A stretch of 64,000 nt of DNA from Rhodospirillaceae bacterium (GTDB lineage Bacteria > Pseudomonadota > Alphaproteobacteria > Kiloniellales > DSM-21159), in contig CP030885.1 in assembly GCA_006969625.1 (NCBI GenBank), positions 3,793,430 through 3,857,429 on the forward strand. The letters run 5' to 3'. The notes below the pieces were generated by a model that saw nothing but the letters and a program-made list of their open reading frames with translations, was not told the DNA's origin and made no database searches. The stretch's first letter is position 1; each line of letters begins with the position of its first letter. Made by a program: the position numbers and the translations under genes. Below are positions 26,133-34,728 of this stretch, piece by piece.

Positions 26133-26430
26133 ACAGCGCCTACTGCGGCCCGGGCCCAGATGGCGCTTGGCCGTTCTCTGAGGTCCGCTTCGGGCTAAGC
26201 AGTTTACGGCGCGCCTGCCAGCCCTCTTGCGGGGATCGATGATTACGCGCTTTCGTGCGGACGATTGTCTGATATTGCCTCGCGCCGGCGTTTTCGAACC
26301 ATCATCGTTGGACGTGACATCTGCATCGACGGAAGGTGAGAAAGGAAGGGAGATATTGGCGCCGAAGCACGCCCGGTACGGCGAACTGGCACTTTGATAC
26401 TGCTCGGTGCGGCTCTTCGGGACAAATTGG
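26133..26430. other. Non-coding stretch before att scar
   Basis: I see no supported gene between the last Tad-like mini-gene and the att-type repeat that begins near 26430. Frames are short and carry no motif. Confidence 0.5.
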
Positions 26431-26580
26431 CCTTTTTCTATACTTTCCCTAGTTCCGGCTTCTTACCGCTTCCGTTCATCTCCCCCGCCGCATGTAAGTC
26501 CCTGAAGACTCTTATCGATTCCTATCCGCCCGGCCTTGACATCGTAGGGGTCGCTGGTTCAATCCCAGCCGCGCCCACCA
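26430..26580 (+). repeat. Att-like repeat A with 3' half of tRNA-Val(GAC)
   Basis: The last 45 bases (26536-26580) fit a tRNA 3' half exactly: anticodon loop TTGACAT with anticodon GAC (26538-26540), stem strand CGTAG, variable loop GGGTC, T-arm GCTGG-TTCAATC-CCAGC, acceptor strand CGCGCCC, A73 and CCA. The 5' half is missing: the bases before the loop (CCGGC) cannot pair with CGTAG. This is the signature of a displaced tRNA end left by an integrated element (attL/attR). About 100 bp upstream also resemble the second copy at 45140-45310. It lies at the junction between the less GC-rich Tad-like block and the GC-rich aio region. Confidence 0.75.
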
Positions 26581-26682
26581 TCGCAAGTTTCTGATTATAC
26601 AAAGAAAATTTCGGCGCAGCTTTCCCGCTGAGCGTTGTACACTTTATTTCGATCGTCTTCGCGTGACGGAATCGCCGGGCGG

Positions 26683-26847
26683 ATGAAGCTCTCGGCGCTC
26701 TACGACCGGGTGGTCGACGTCATCGAGGAGCTGGTGAAGTTCACCCTGCTGACGCGCAACGTCGCGGCCTACCTGGTCGACCGCGAGAGCGCGCGCAAGG
26801 AAAGCGCCGGCGAGCTGTCCGATCGGGTCAACCAGCGCGCGATCTGA
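26683..26847 (+). CDS. 54-residue hypothetical protein upstream of aioX
   Basis: It begins [20 protein letters not shown] and is a predicted helical, charged peptide ending SDRVNQRAI. Codon use is GC-rich like the downstream aio genes. The frame is also open upstream to 26635, so this may be a C-terminal fragment of something longer lost at the att scar. No family recognised; it may not be expressed. The 137 bp to aioX hold no other gene. Confidence 0.35.
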   Translation: MKLSALYDRVVDVIEELVKFTLLTRNVAAYLVDRESARKESAGELSDRVNQRAI

Positions 26848-26984
26848 GGGCACGTCGAAAGCGTGATTTGACCCGCTGGTGCGGCCAAGCGATGGTCTTG
26901 CCATAATCTAGAGACAAGTGCGGTCGCGGAGGAACGGCTGCACGCCGGAGATAGACGGCCGGAAAGGCCGCAGCAGGAGGGAGC

Positions 26985-27872
26985 GTGCCCGAGGCGTCGA
27001 GGGAAAGCCTGCGCAGGGCGTTGCGCGTGTCCCGCAGAACCGTGCTCGCCGGTGTCGTTGCCGGTGCGGCGCTGTCGCCGCTGGCGCGCGCCGCGGCGCC
27101 GCTGCGGTTCGGGCTGACGCCGGTGTTCCTGACCTCGGACACGGCCCTGCTGTCCGGGCTCGAAGGCTATCTCTCGCGCAGCTGCGGCCGCGCCGTCGAG
27201 CTCGTCCAGCGCCGCACCTATCAGGAGATCACGGCGCTCCTGGTATCCGAGCAGCTCGACGCGGCCTGGATCTGCGGCTTTCCCTATGTGAAGTACCGCG
27301 AGCAGCTTCGCCTGCTGGCGGTTCCGGCGTGGCACGGGCGCCCGCTCTACCAGAGCTACCTGATCGTCGGCCGGGAGCGGTCGGCCGGGCGGGTCGAAGA
27401 CCTGACCGGCGACATCCACGCCTTTTCGGACCCCGACAGCAACTCGGGTTATCTCGCCACGGCAGCGCTGCTCGTCGAGCGGCAGGCGCGGCTCGACACC
27501 TTCTTCCGGAAGCACTTCTTCACCTACGGCCACCGCAACGTCGTCCGCGCCGTCGCCAGCGGCCTTGCGGACAGCGGCAGCGTGGACGGATACGTCTGGG
27601 AGGTGTTGCAGGAGACCGAACCCGACCTGGCGGGCGCGACGCGGCTCGTCCACCGCTCCGACTGGCTGGGCTTTCCGCCGGTCGCCAGCTCGAGGGGACT
27701 CGCCGAAGCACCGGCGACCGGCGCGCTCGCCCGGGCGCTGCTCCGCATGGACGAGGATCCCGAGGGCCGACAGGTCCTGCGGCTGCTGCGGCTCGACGGG
27801 TTCGTCGTGCCGCCGTCTGGCCTCTACGACGGAATCGCCGCGAGTTGGCGGCGGGTCAGCGGCCTGACATGA
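26985..27872 (+). CDS. aioX: AioX, periplasmic arsenite-sensing protein (PhnD-like)
   Basis: 295 residues from GTG 26985 with a perfect AGGAGGGA site. A twin-arginine-type leader (SRRTVLAGVVAGAALSPLAR) precedes a PhnD/phosphonate-binding fold starting APLRFGLTPVFLTSD. AioX binds arsenite outside the membrane and activates the AioS kinase. The cysteine in DAAWICGFPYVKY is the likely arsenite ligand by family position (inferred). The gene overlaps aioS by 4 bp (ATGA), and the order aioX-aioS-aioR-aioB-aioA is the standard regulated arsenite oxidase locus. Confidence 0.85.
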   Translation: MPEASRESLRRALRVSRRTVLAGVVAGAALSPLARAAAPLRFGLTPVFLTSDTALLSGLEGYLSRSCGRAVELVQRRTYQEITALLVSEQLDAAWICGFPYVKYREQLRLLAVPAWHGRPLYQSYLIVGRERSAGRVEDLTGDIHAFSDPDSNSGYLATAALLVERQARLDTFFRKHFFTYGHRNVVRAVASGLADSGSVDGYVWEVLQETEPDLAGATRLVHRSDWLGFPPVASSRGLAEAPATGALARALLRMDEDPEGRQVLRLLRLDGFVVPPSGLYDGIAASWRRVSGLT

Positions 27873-29339
27873 GCGGCCTGGGCCTCGATCCGCGCCGCTG
27901 GCCGCTGCGCCTCAAGGCGCCTCTCATCGTGGCCGGCCTCATGGTTGCGGTCAGCATCGCCGTAACGCAGCAGGTGCTCGACCGGCTCGCCGAGACCCAG
28001 CAACGCCAGCTCGCCGAACTGACGGGCGCCTACCTCGACGGCCTGTCGACGGCATTGATGCCGCACGTGGTACACGAGGACGTCTGGGAGGTCTTCGACG
28101 TCCTCGACCGCTCCCGCAGCCGCTATGCCGGTCTCGCGGCGACCGACACGGTGGTGGCGACGCCGGACGGACGCGTGCTCGCGGCGACCGATCCGCATCG
28201 CTTTACCGTCGACAGCCCGATGCCGCAGGCATGGCGCGACCGTTTCCCGGCAACGGACGGCTTGCTCCTCGACCACGACCGCCAAGCCGCGCGGGCCGTG
28301 CGGACGCTCGACGACCAGGGGCGCACCGTCGGTCGCATCTACGCCGAGGCCGACATCTCGGCCCTGCTCGCCGAACGGCGCGAGGTGCTTGTCGCGCTGG
28401 TCGCGACCAACGGCGCGCTGACCCTGCTCCTGTGTTTCGTCGGCCTATCTCCTCGTTCAGCGCATGCTGCGTCCGGTGGATGTCCTGGCCCGCCAGTTCG
28501 AGCAGCTCAGGCACGGCGAGGCGGCCGCCATCCCGGCGAGCGAGCTGGGGTCCGCCGACACCGAGTTCGGCCAGGTCTTTCGGCGCTTCAACGCCATGGC
28601 CGCTGCGGTGAAAGAGCGCAACGCCCTGGCGGACCGGCTGGCGGCAGAGGAACGCCTGGCCTCTCTCGGGCGCCTGGCGACCGGCATGGCACACGAGATC
28701 AACAATCCGCTGGGCGGCCTGCTCAACACGCTCGACACCCTGCGCACCCACGGCCACCGCGCCGAGGTGCGCCACACCTCCGTCGCCCTGCTCGAACGCG
28801 GCCTCCACGGCATTCGCGACGTGGTCCGCTCCCTGCTGGTGACCTACAAGGCAAGCGACGGCGTGGCGCCGCTCCGCCCGCAGCATCTGGACGACCTGCG
28901 CATCCTGGTGCAGCACGAGGTCGCCCGGCGGCGCCTGCAGCTCGCCTGGGACAACTGCGTCGACTGCGTCGGGCGGGTGCGCGTCGGCCTGCTGCGGCAG
29001 GCGGCCCTGAACCTCCTGCTGAACGCCTGCAGCGCTTCGCCCGTGGGCGGCCGGGTCGGCTTCCGGGCGCGGTGTGTCGACGGCCGGCTGCTGCTCGAGA
29101 TCGAGGACGAGGGTCCCGGCCTCCCGGCCACGTCTGCGGCGGTCTTGCGTGGCGAGGCGCGCGCCATGACAGAACAGGACGGGCGGGGCGTCGGGCTCTG
29201 GATGGTGGGCCAGTGCGTCGAGACCCTGAACGGAAGGCTCGAGGTCGAGACTTCGCCGGGCCGGACCTGCATCCGTCTTGACGTGCCGCTGGCCGCGCCG
29301 GAGATCGCAAGGATCGGGGAGGTGGAGCGTGTCGCCTGA
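27869..29339 (+). pseudogene. aioS: AioS sensor histidine kinase, frameshifted
   Basis: Starts MSGLGLDPRRWPLRLKAPLI with a first membrane helix and a periplasmic sensor region of about 140 residues. The first frame runs through the second helix (ALTLLLCFVGLS) and is lost near 28446. Dropping one base there restores YLLVQRMLRPVDVLARQFEQ, the HAMP region, and the frame 28464-29339 that holds the H-box LATGMAHEINNPLGGLL. Also present are N-box LNLLLNACSASP and G-boxes EDEGPGLP and GRGVGLWMVGQC. All domains are intact apart from this one-base lesion, so it is either a recent mutation or a sequence error. A functional kinase should phosphorylate AioR in response to AioX-arsenite. Confidence 0.85.
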
Positions 29340-30648
29340 CCGCGCGGCTATCGGGCTCGTCGAGGACGACGCCGTCATGGCCGAATCGCTCGTTCTGCGC
29401 TTGGAGTTGGAAGGCTTCGAGGCGGCCCATGCCGCCTCCGGGGAGGAAGCGCTTCGACGCTTCGCCGAGCGGCGCCTCGACCTCGTCGTCTGTGACATCC
29501 GCCTGCCGGACATGAACGGCGAAGAGCTCTTCCGGTCTTTGCAGCGGCGGGCGCCGGGCCTGCCCGTGCTCTTCATCACCGCGCATGGCGAGATCGAGCA
29601 GGCGATCCGCCTGATCCGGGCCGGCGCAGCGGACTACCTGACGAAGCCCTTCGAGATGCCGGACTTTCTCGACCGGGTCCGCGGGCTGGTCCGTTCCGCG
29701 CCGGCGGACGAGGCGGTCTCCGTCCTCGGGCGGTCGCGGGCGATGCGCGACCTGGAGGACCTGCTGCGCCGCGTCGCACCGCTCGACAGCACGCTCCTGC
29801 TCACCGGCGAAACCGGGACCGGCAAGGAAGTGGCGGCCCGCTTCGTCCATGGCGCAGGCGGCAAGTCGGACGCTCCCTTCATGGCCGTCAACTGCGCAGC
29901 GATTCCGAGCGAGCTGCTGGAAAGCGAGCTGTTCGGTCACGAGAAGGGCGCCTTCACCGGCGCGACCCAACGCCACCTCGGCTACGCCGAGCGGGCCGGC
30001 GAAGGCACCCTGTTCCTCGACGAGATCGGCGACCTGCCGGCACCGGTCCAGGCAAAGCTCTTGCGTCTGCTCGAGGAGCGGCGCTTTCACCGCGTCGGCG
30101 GCGAGCGGCCGGTGGCGTTCCAGGCGCGCATCGTCTGCGCCACGAATGCCGACCTCGCGCAACTGGTCGAGAGCGGCGACTTCCGCAAGGACCTCTACTT
30201 CCGCATCGCCGTCATCGCCGCCGACGTGCCGCCGCTGCGCGAACGGCCCGAAGATATCGTCCTGCTGCTCGAACGCTTCGTGCAGGACTTCGCGGAGTTG
30301 CTCGGCCGGACCGTCGCCGGTGTGACCCCGGACGCGGAAGAGGCAGCGCTCGACTATGCCTGGCCCGGCAATGTGCGCGAGCTGCGCAACCGGGTCGAGC
30401 GAGCGGTCGCGCTGGCCGTCACATCGCACGTACGCGCGGCAGATCTCTTTCCCGAGCTCGCCGGACGCACCGAGGCGGCCGAGGGGCGGCTCGCGACGCT
30501 CGCCGAGGTGCGCGATGCCGCCGAACGCCGGCAGATCCAGCGGGCGCTCGAGCGCACCGGCGGACAGGTCGCCAAGGCGGCCGGGCTGCTCGGCATCTCC
30601 CGCACGACCTTCTGGGAGAAGGCCCGCCGGCTCGGCCTCGGCCTCTAG
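29329..30648 (+). CDS. aioR: AioR, sigma-54-dependent response regulator
   Basis: 439 residues from GTG 29329, overlapping aioS by 11 bp. Receiver domain with phospho-acceptor Asp in VVCDIRLPDMNG. AAA+ domain with Walker A TGETGTGKEV, the sigma-54 contact loop GAFTGATQ (GAFTGA), Walker B GTLFLDEIGD and arginine-finger region FRKDLYFRIAV. The C-terminal Fis-type helix-turn-helix reads GGQVAKAAGLLGISRTTFWE. An NtrC-family activator, it should drive the -24/-12 promoter found 105 bp downstream of its own stop. Confidence 0.92.
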   Translation: MSPDRAAIGLVEDDAVMAESLVLRLELEGFEAAHAASGEEALRRFAERRLDLVVCDIRLPDMNGEELFRSLQRRAPGLPVLFITAHGEIEQAIRLIRAGAADYLTKPFEMPDFLDRVRGLVRSAPADEAVSVLGRSRAMRDLEDLLRRVAPLDSTLLLTGETGTGKEVAARFVHGAGGKSDAPFMAVNCAAIPSELLESELFGHEKGAFTGATQRHLGYAERAGEGTLFLDEIGDLPAPVQAKLLRLLEERRFHRVGGERPVAFQARIVCATNADLAQLVESGDFRKDLYFRIAVIAADVPPLRERPEDIVLLLERFVQDFAELLGRTVAGVTPDAEEAALDYAWPGNVRELRNRVERAVALAVTSHVRAADLFPELAGRTEAAEGRLATLAEVRDAAERRQIQRALERTGGQVAKAAGLLGISRTTFWEKARRLGLGL

Positions 30649-30752
30649 GCGTTCGGAAATCCGGACGCCGAACCGCGCCGCTGTCCGGCGTTCCGAACGA
30701 GAGGGCGGGGTGCCTGCGGCCCATCCCCCTCGATTTGCTCGATATGTCCATC

Positions 30753-30768
30753 TGGCATGGCCCTTGCT
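30753..30768 (+). promoter_or_regulatory. Sigma-54 (-24/-12) promoter of aioBA
   Basis: TGGCATG (30753-30759), four bases, then TTGCT (30764-30768). This matches the RpoN consensus TGGCACG-N4-TTGCW with one mismatch and exact spacing. It lies 52 bp upstream of the aioB start and just after aioR, a sigma-54 activator. A candidate upstream activator palindrome was not identified with confidence. Confidence 0.9.
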
Positions 30769-30820
30769 GTTTCGGGAGAGCGCGGTTCACGCGCGAACCA
30801 GAACAGTCAGGGAGGATCCC

Positions 30821-31342
30821 ATGCCCGGTTGCCCGAAGCTGGTCGAGATCGGCCGGCGCCAGTTCCTGCGCGGCGGTGCCGCGGCCGCCGTCGGCGCCGC
30901 AGCCGCCGGTGCCGTCGGACAGGAGGCGCGCGCAGCCCAGGGCGCAGCGCGGGTCGAGTACCCCTCGACGCGCCTCGCCAACATCGCCGACCTGAAGATC
31001 GACGAGCCGGTGGCCGTCGCCTATCCGGATGCCGATGCGCCGGGCGTGCTGCTGAAGCTCGGCAAGCCCGTAACCGGAGGTGTCGGGCCCGACGGCGACA
31101 TCGTCGGCTTCAGCACCGTGTGCCCGCACAAGGGGTTCCCGCTGCACTACACCGCCCGCGACCGCGCCTTCGACTGCCCGGGGCACTACTCGCGCTTCGA
31201 TGCGGAGAACGGCGGCCAGCAGATCCTGGGCCAGGCCACCCAGAACCTGCCGCAGTACATCCTGCAGGTGGACGATCAGGGCGACATCCACGCCCAGGGC
31301 GTCGACGAGCTGCTCTACGGCCGCCTGAGCAACGTGCTCTGA
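30821..31342 (+). CDS. aioB: AioB, arsenite oxidase Rieske subunit
   Basis: 173 residues; ATG 30821 follows GGAGG. A twin-arginine signal (GRRQFLRGGAAAAVGAAAAG) exports the folded [2Fe-2S] protein with AioA. The Rieske ligands are CPH (in CPHKGFPLHY) and CPGH (in FDCPGHYSRFD). The second positions that carry a disulfide in most Rieske proteins are Phe and Gly here, so the disulfide is absent, as described for the Rhizobium NT-26 enzyme. It passes electrons from AioA to a periplasmic cytochrome or other acceptor. 14 bp separate it from aioA. Confidence 0.95.
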   Translation: MPGCPKLVEIGRRQFLRGGAAAAVGAAAAGAVGQEARAAQGAARVEYPSTRLANIADLKIDEPVAVAYPDADAPGVLLKLGKPVTGGVGPDGDIVGFSTVCPHKGFPLHYTARDRAFDCPGHYSRFDAENGGQQILGQATQNLPQYILQVDDQGDIHAQGVDELLYGRLSNVL

Positions 31343-31356
31343 GGGAGGGACGGATC

Positions 31357-33822
31357 ATGACCTACAAGCGCAACGTCGACCGCCTGCCGATCGTCCCCGC
31401 GGACGCCAAGGAACACAACGTCGTCTGCCACTTCTGCATCGTCGGCTGCGGCTACAAGGCCTACACCTGGGACGTCAACCGGCAGGGCGGCACGGCGCCC
31501 GAGCAGAACAAGTTCGGCGTCGACCTGAGCCGGCAGCAGCCGGCCGAGACCGCCGCCTGGTATGCGCCGTCGATGTACAACATCGCCAAGCAGAACGGCC
31601 GCGACGTGCACATGGTGATCAAGCCGGATACCGCGTGCGTGGTGAACTCGGGGCTCGGCTCGACGCGCGGCGCCCGCCTCGGCGAACTCAGCCACTCGAC
31701 GGCCATGAGCACGCAGCTGCAGCGCCTCACCGACCCGCTGGTCTGGCGCTACGGCAGCCTGGTGCCGACCAGCTGGGACGACGCGCTCTCGCTGGTCGCC
31801 GCGGTCACGCAGCGGGTGATCGCGGAGCAGGGCGAGGACGGCGTCTTCGTCTCCGCCTTCGACCATGGCGGCGCCGGCGGCGGCTACGAGAACACCTGGG
31901 GCACCGGCAAGCTCTACTTCGGCCCCATGAAGATCAAGAACATCCGCATCCACAACCGGCCGGCCTACAACTCGGAAGTCCATGCGACCCGCGACATGGG
32001 CGTCGGTGAGCTGAACAACTGCTACGAGGATGCGGAGCTGGCCGACACCATCGTCGCCGTCGGCACCAACGCGCTGGAAACCCAGACGAACTACTTCCTG
32101 AACCACTGGGTCCCGAACCTGCGCGGCAGCTCGCTGGGCAAGAAGCAGGAGCAGCTGCCGGACGAGCCGCACGCCCCGGCGCGCGTCGTGATCGTCGACC
32201 CGCGCCGGACCGTGACGGTCAACGCCTGCGAGGTCGAGGCCGGCAAGGACAAGGTCATGCACCTGGCGATCAACTCCGGGAGCGACCTGGCGCTGTTCAA
32301 CGCCTGGCTGACCTACATCGCCGATCAGGGCTGGACCGACGGCGATTTCATCGGCGCCCACACCAAGGGCTTCGACCAGGCACTCGCGGCGAACCGTACG
32401 AGCCTGGCGGAGGCGGCCGAGGTGACCGGCCTCACCGTCGAGCAGATCCGCCAGTCCGCCGAGTGGATCGCCATGCCCAAGGAGGGCAAGCGCCGCCGCA
32501 CCATGTTCAGCTACGAGAAAGGGCTGATCTGGGGCAACGACAACTACCGCACCAACGGCGCGCTGGTGAACGTGGCGCTGGCCACCGGCAACATCGGCCG
32601 CCCCGGCGGCGGCTGCGTGCGCATGGGCGGTCACCAGGAGGGCTATGCCCGCCCCTCCGAGGCGCACGTCGGCCGGCCGGCCGCCTACGTCGACCGGCTG
32701 CTGATCGAGGGCCAGGGCGGCGTCCACCACATCTGGGGCTGCGACCACTACAAGACGACGCTGAACGCGCACGAGTTCAAGCGGGTCTACAAGAAGCGCA
32801 CCGACATGGTGAAGGACGCCATGAACGCGGTCCCTGCCGGCGACCGGGCGGCGATGGTCGAGGCGATCATGGAGGCGATCCGGGCCGGCGGCCTCTTCGC
32901 CGTCGACGTCGACATCGTGCCGACCAAGATCGGCGAGGCCTGCCACGTGGTGCTGCCGGCCGCGACCTCGGGCGAGATGAACCTCACCTCGATGAACGGC
33001 GAACGGCGCATGCGCCTGACCGAGCGCTACATGGACCCGCCGGGCCAGGCCATGCCGGACTGCCTGATCGCCGCGCGCCTCGCCAACCACCTGGAGCAGG
33101 CGTTCCGCGACGCCGGGAACGCCGAGAAGGCCGACCTGTTCAAGGGCCAGTTCGACTGGCAGAGCGAGGAAGACGCCTTCATGGACGGCTACCACGCCAA
33201 CGCCGGTGGCGGCGAGTACGTCACCTACGACCGTCTGCGGGCCATGGGGACGAACGGTTTCCAGGAGCCGGCCGTCGGCCTCGACGGCGAGCGGATCGTC
33301 GGCACCAAGCGGCTCTATACCGACGGCACCTTCGGCACCGACGATGGCCGCGCGACCTTCATGGCGACCGAGTGGCGCGGCCTGCAGGCGCCCGGCAAGC
33401 AGCAGGAGAAGGAGAAGTTCCGCTTCCTGATCAACAACGGCCGCGCCAACCAGGTCTGGCAGTCCGCCTACCTGGACAAGGAGAACGAGTTCGTCATGGA
33501 CCGCTGGCCCTACCCCTTCATCGAGATGCACCCGGACGACATGGCCGCGCTGACGGTGAAGGAGGGCGATCTGGTCGAGGTCTACAACGACAACGGCGCG
33601 ACCCAGGCCATGGTCTACCCTACCGAGTCGGCTAAGCCGGGCCAGACCTTCATGCTCTTCGCCTACCCGACGGGCGTGCAGGGCAACGTCGTCTCGCCGG
33701 GGGTGAACGAGCTGATCATCCCCAACTACAAGCAGACCTGGGCGAACATCCGCAAGATCTCGGATGCGCCCCGTCGCGCGGCGGGCGTCTCGTTCAAGTC
33801 CAAGGAGTACTCGGCCGGTTGA
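31357..33822 (+). CDS. aioA: AioA, arsenite oxidase molybdopterin subunit
   Basis: 821 residues, the usual family length. A DMSO-reductase-family catalytic subunit that oxidises arsenite to arsenate. The N-terminal CHFCIVGCGYKAYTW supplies the CX2CX3C ligands of the [3Fe-4S] cluster, as in AioA rather than the [4Fe-4S] type of ArxA/ArrA. No signal of its own: it rides on AioB. Molybdopterin-contacting segments such as ATGNIGRPGGGCVRMGGHQE are intact. The start GAGGGAGG-spaced ATG at 31357 gives MTYKRNVDRLPIVPADAKEH, typical of AioA. Confidence 0.96.
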   Translation: MTYKRNVDRLPIVPADAKEHNVVCHFCIVGCGYKAYTWDVNRQGGTAPEQNKFGVDLSRQQPAETAAWYAPSMYNIAKQNGRDVHMVIKPDTACVVNSGLGSTRGARLGELSHSTAMSTQLQRLTDPLVWRYGSLVPTSWDDALSLVAAVTQRVIAEQGEDGVFVSAFDHGGAGGGYENTWGTGKLYFGPMKIKNIRIHNRPAYNSEVHATRDMGVGELNNCYEDAELADTIVAVGTNALETQTNYFLNHWVPNLRGSSLGKKQEQLPDEPHAPARVVIVDPRRTVTVNACEVEAGKDKVMHLAINSGSDLALFNAWLTYIADQGWTDGDFIGAHTKGFDQALAANRTSLAEAAEVTGLTVEQIRQSAEWIAMPKEGKRRRTMFSYEKGLIWGNDNYRTNGALVNVALATGNIGRPGGGCVRMGGHQEGYARPSEAHVGRPAAYVDRLLIEGQGGVHHIWGCDHYKTTLNAHEFKRVYKKRTDMVKDAMNAVPAGDRAAMVEAIMEAIRAGGLFAVDVDIVPTKIGEACHVVLPAATSGEMNLTSMNGERRMRLTERYMDPPGQAMPDCLIAARLANHLEQAFRDAGNAEKADLFKGQFDWQSEEDAFMDGYHANAGGGEYVTYDRLRAMGTNGFQEPAVGLDGERIVGTKRLYTDGTFGTDDGRATFMATEWRGLQAPGKQQEKEKFRFLINNGRANQVWQSAYLDKENEFVMDRWPYPFIEMHPDDMAALTVKEGDLVEVYNDNGATQAMVYPTESAKPGQTFMLFAYPTGVQGNVVSPGVNELIIPNYKQTWANIRKISDAPRRAAGVSFKSKEYSAG

Positions 33823-33853
33823 CCTGCGAGCCGTATGTCGACAGCCCACCAGA

Positions 33854-33882
33854 GACGGCGGGGCCGAAGCGGTCCCGCCGTC
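33854..33882 (+). terminator. Stem-loop after aioA
   Basis: GACGGCGGG (33854-33862) pairs perfectly with CCCGCCGTC (33874-33882) across an 11-base loop. It lies 31 bp past the aioA stop. There is no strong T-run, so it may act as a processing or stabilising hairpin as much as an intrinsic terminator. Confidence 0.55.
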
Positions 33883-34621
33883 AGTATCTCCCAAGGGTGC
33901 GGCGCGGCCGGTTCCCGCCGGCAGAACCGACGGCGAGAGTTCCGAGTCCTTCTTCTATGCGTTCGCTCGTTCCGCCCCAGTCTACTCGGGTACGGCCCTC
34001 ATGGCGTGCCCGACTCAGCGAAGAATCCCATCGGACCCAATCCAGCGGACCTTGTAGAGCGTGCGCAAGGGCGGGGTGAGTCTGTACCGCTTCGGAGGGC
34101 GCTCGGCGACAAAGCCGGCCAAAGGCATCAACCTGCGGAAAGAAGTCGTCGCGCGTGCGTCGAGCGGAGGGCGCGTCGTGCGCACGCGAGTGGCACACGC
34201 CTAGTGCGCAAGCGGCATGGCTTCAGGCGATCAAATTGCAGAGTGGATGTCGGGAAGCTACGCCGCGCAGCGGTGGCGCGCGCGGCCGCCGCGGACTCCC
34301 CGGACGAGGCGCCGGGTTCCGAACGACACGAGGCAGCGCGACGGCATCGCGCCGCGGGTCGTTGAACTGCGAAAACGGCTCGCGCTGAACCCGATCCACA
34401 GGCTCGTGAGTCGGTCGCGTTACCCGGCGCGCGGCGGCGCCACGCAGCCGGCACGGTCGGTGCCCCGTGCCAAGGCCGCCACGCGCCGGCAGCCGAAGCT
34501 TCCGTCCCGTCGCAGCGACGGTCAGGCCGCGACCGGCAAATTCACTAAACATCTTCGCTTGACGCCACGCAGAAATGGTGCGCTGCAGCGCGGATTTCGG
34601 CTTTACGGAGCTGTTTAGTTA
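33883..34621. other. Gene-free spacer between aio and dha clusters
   Basis: About 740 bp with only short unconvincing frames on both strands. I recognise no protein motif, tRNA or repeat. It separates two functionally unrelated operons and presumably holds the promoter of the downstream ABC transporter/dha operon toward its right end. Confidence 0.5.
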
Positions 34622-34639
34622 GTGAACACTCACGTTCAC
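34622..34639. promoter_or_regulatory. Palindromic operator candidate upstream of ABC/dha operon
   Basis: GTGAAC (34622-34627), six bases, GTTCAC (34634-34639): a perfect inverted repeat 90 bp upstream of the substrate-binding protein start, preceded by an AT-rich TTTAGTTA. The size fits a dimeric repressor site. The HTH protein encoded inside the operon at 43605 is one candidate ligand, but nothing in the sequence proves it. Confidence 0.45.
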
Positions 34640-34728
34640 CGACGAGAGAAGAACGACCGGCGATGACCCGCGCCGAGGCGTCAGTCGGGGAACGGCCCCC
34701 CGGGCCATCCGAGCGAGGGAGGACACCC

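Noticed and set aside
26536..26580. A complete tRNA-Val gene
   Set aside because: Only the 3' half is present; the upstream bases cannot form the 5' anticodon stem, D-arm or acceptor strand.
26394..26594. Small protein ending VAGSIPAAPT
   Set aside because: The C-terminal part is the translation of a tRNA 3' end, a known annotation artefact; treated as an att repeat instead.
26769..27653. Long minus-strand frame opposite aioX
   Set aside because: Mirrors the codon pattern of aioX and crosses its start; no conserved segment.
28723..30429. 568-codon minus-strand frame opposite aioS/aioR
   Set aside because: Runs antisense through two recognisable signalling genes and shows no domain of its own.
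31315..33894. 859-codon open frame opposite aioA
   Set aside because: It is the antisense shadow of a high-GC gene: low-complexity Arg/Gly/Val sequence, no motif, and AioA is unmistakable on the other strand.
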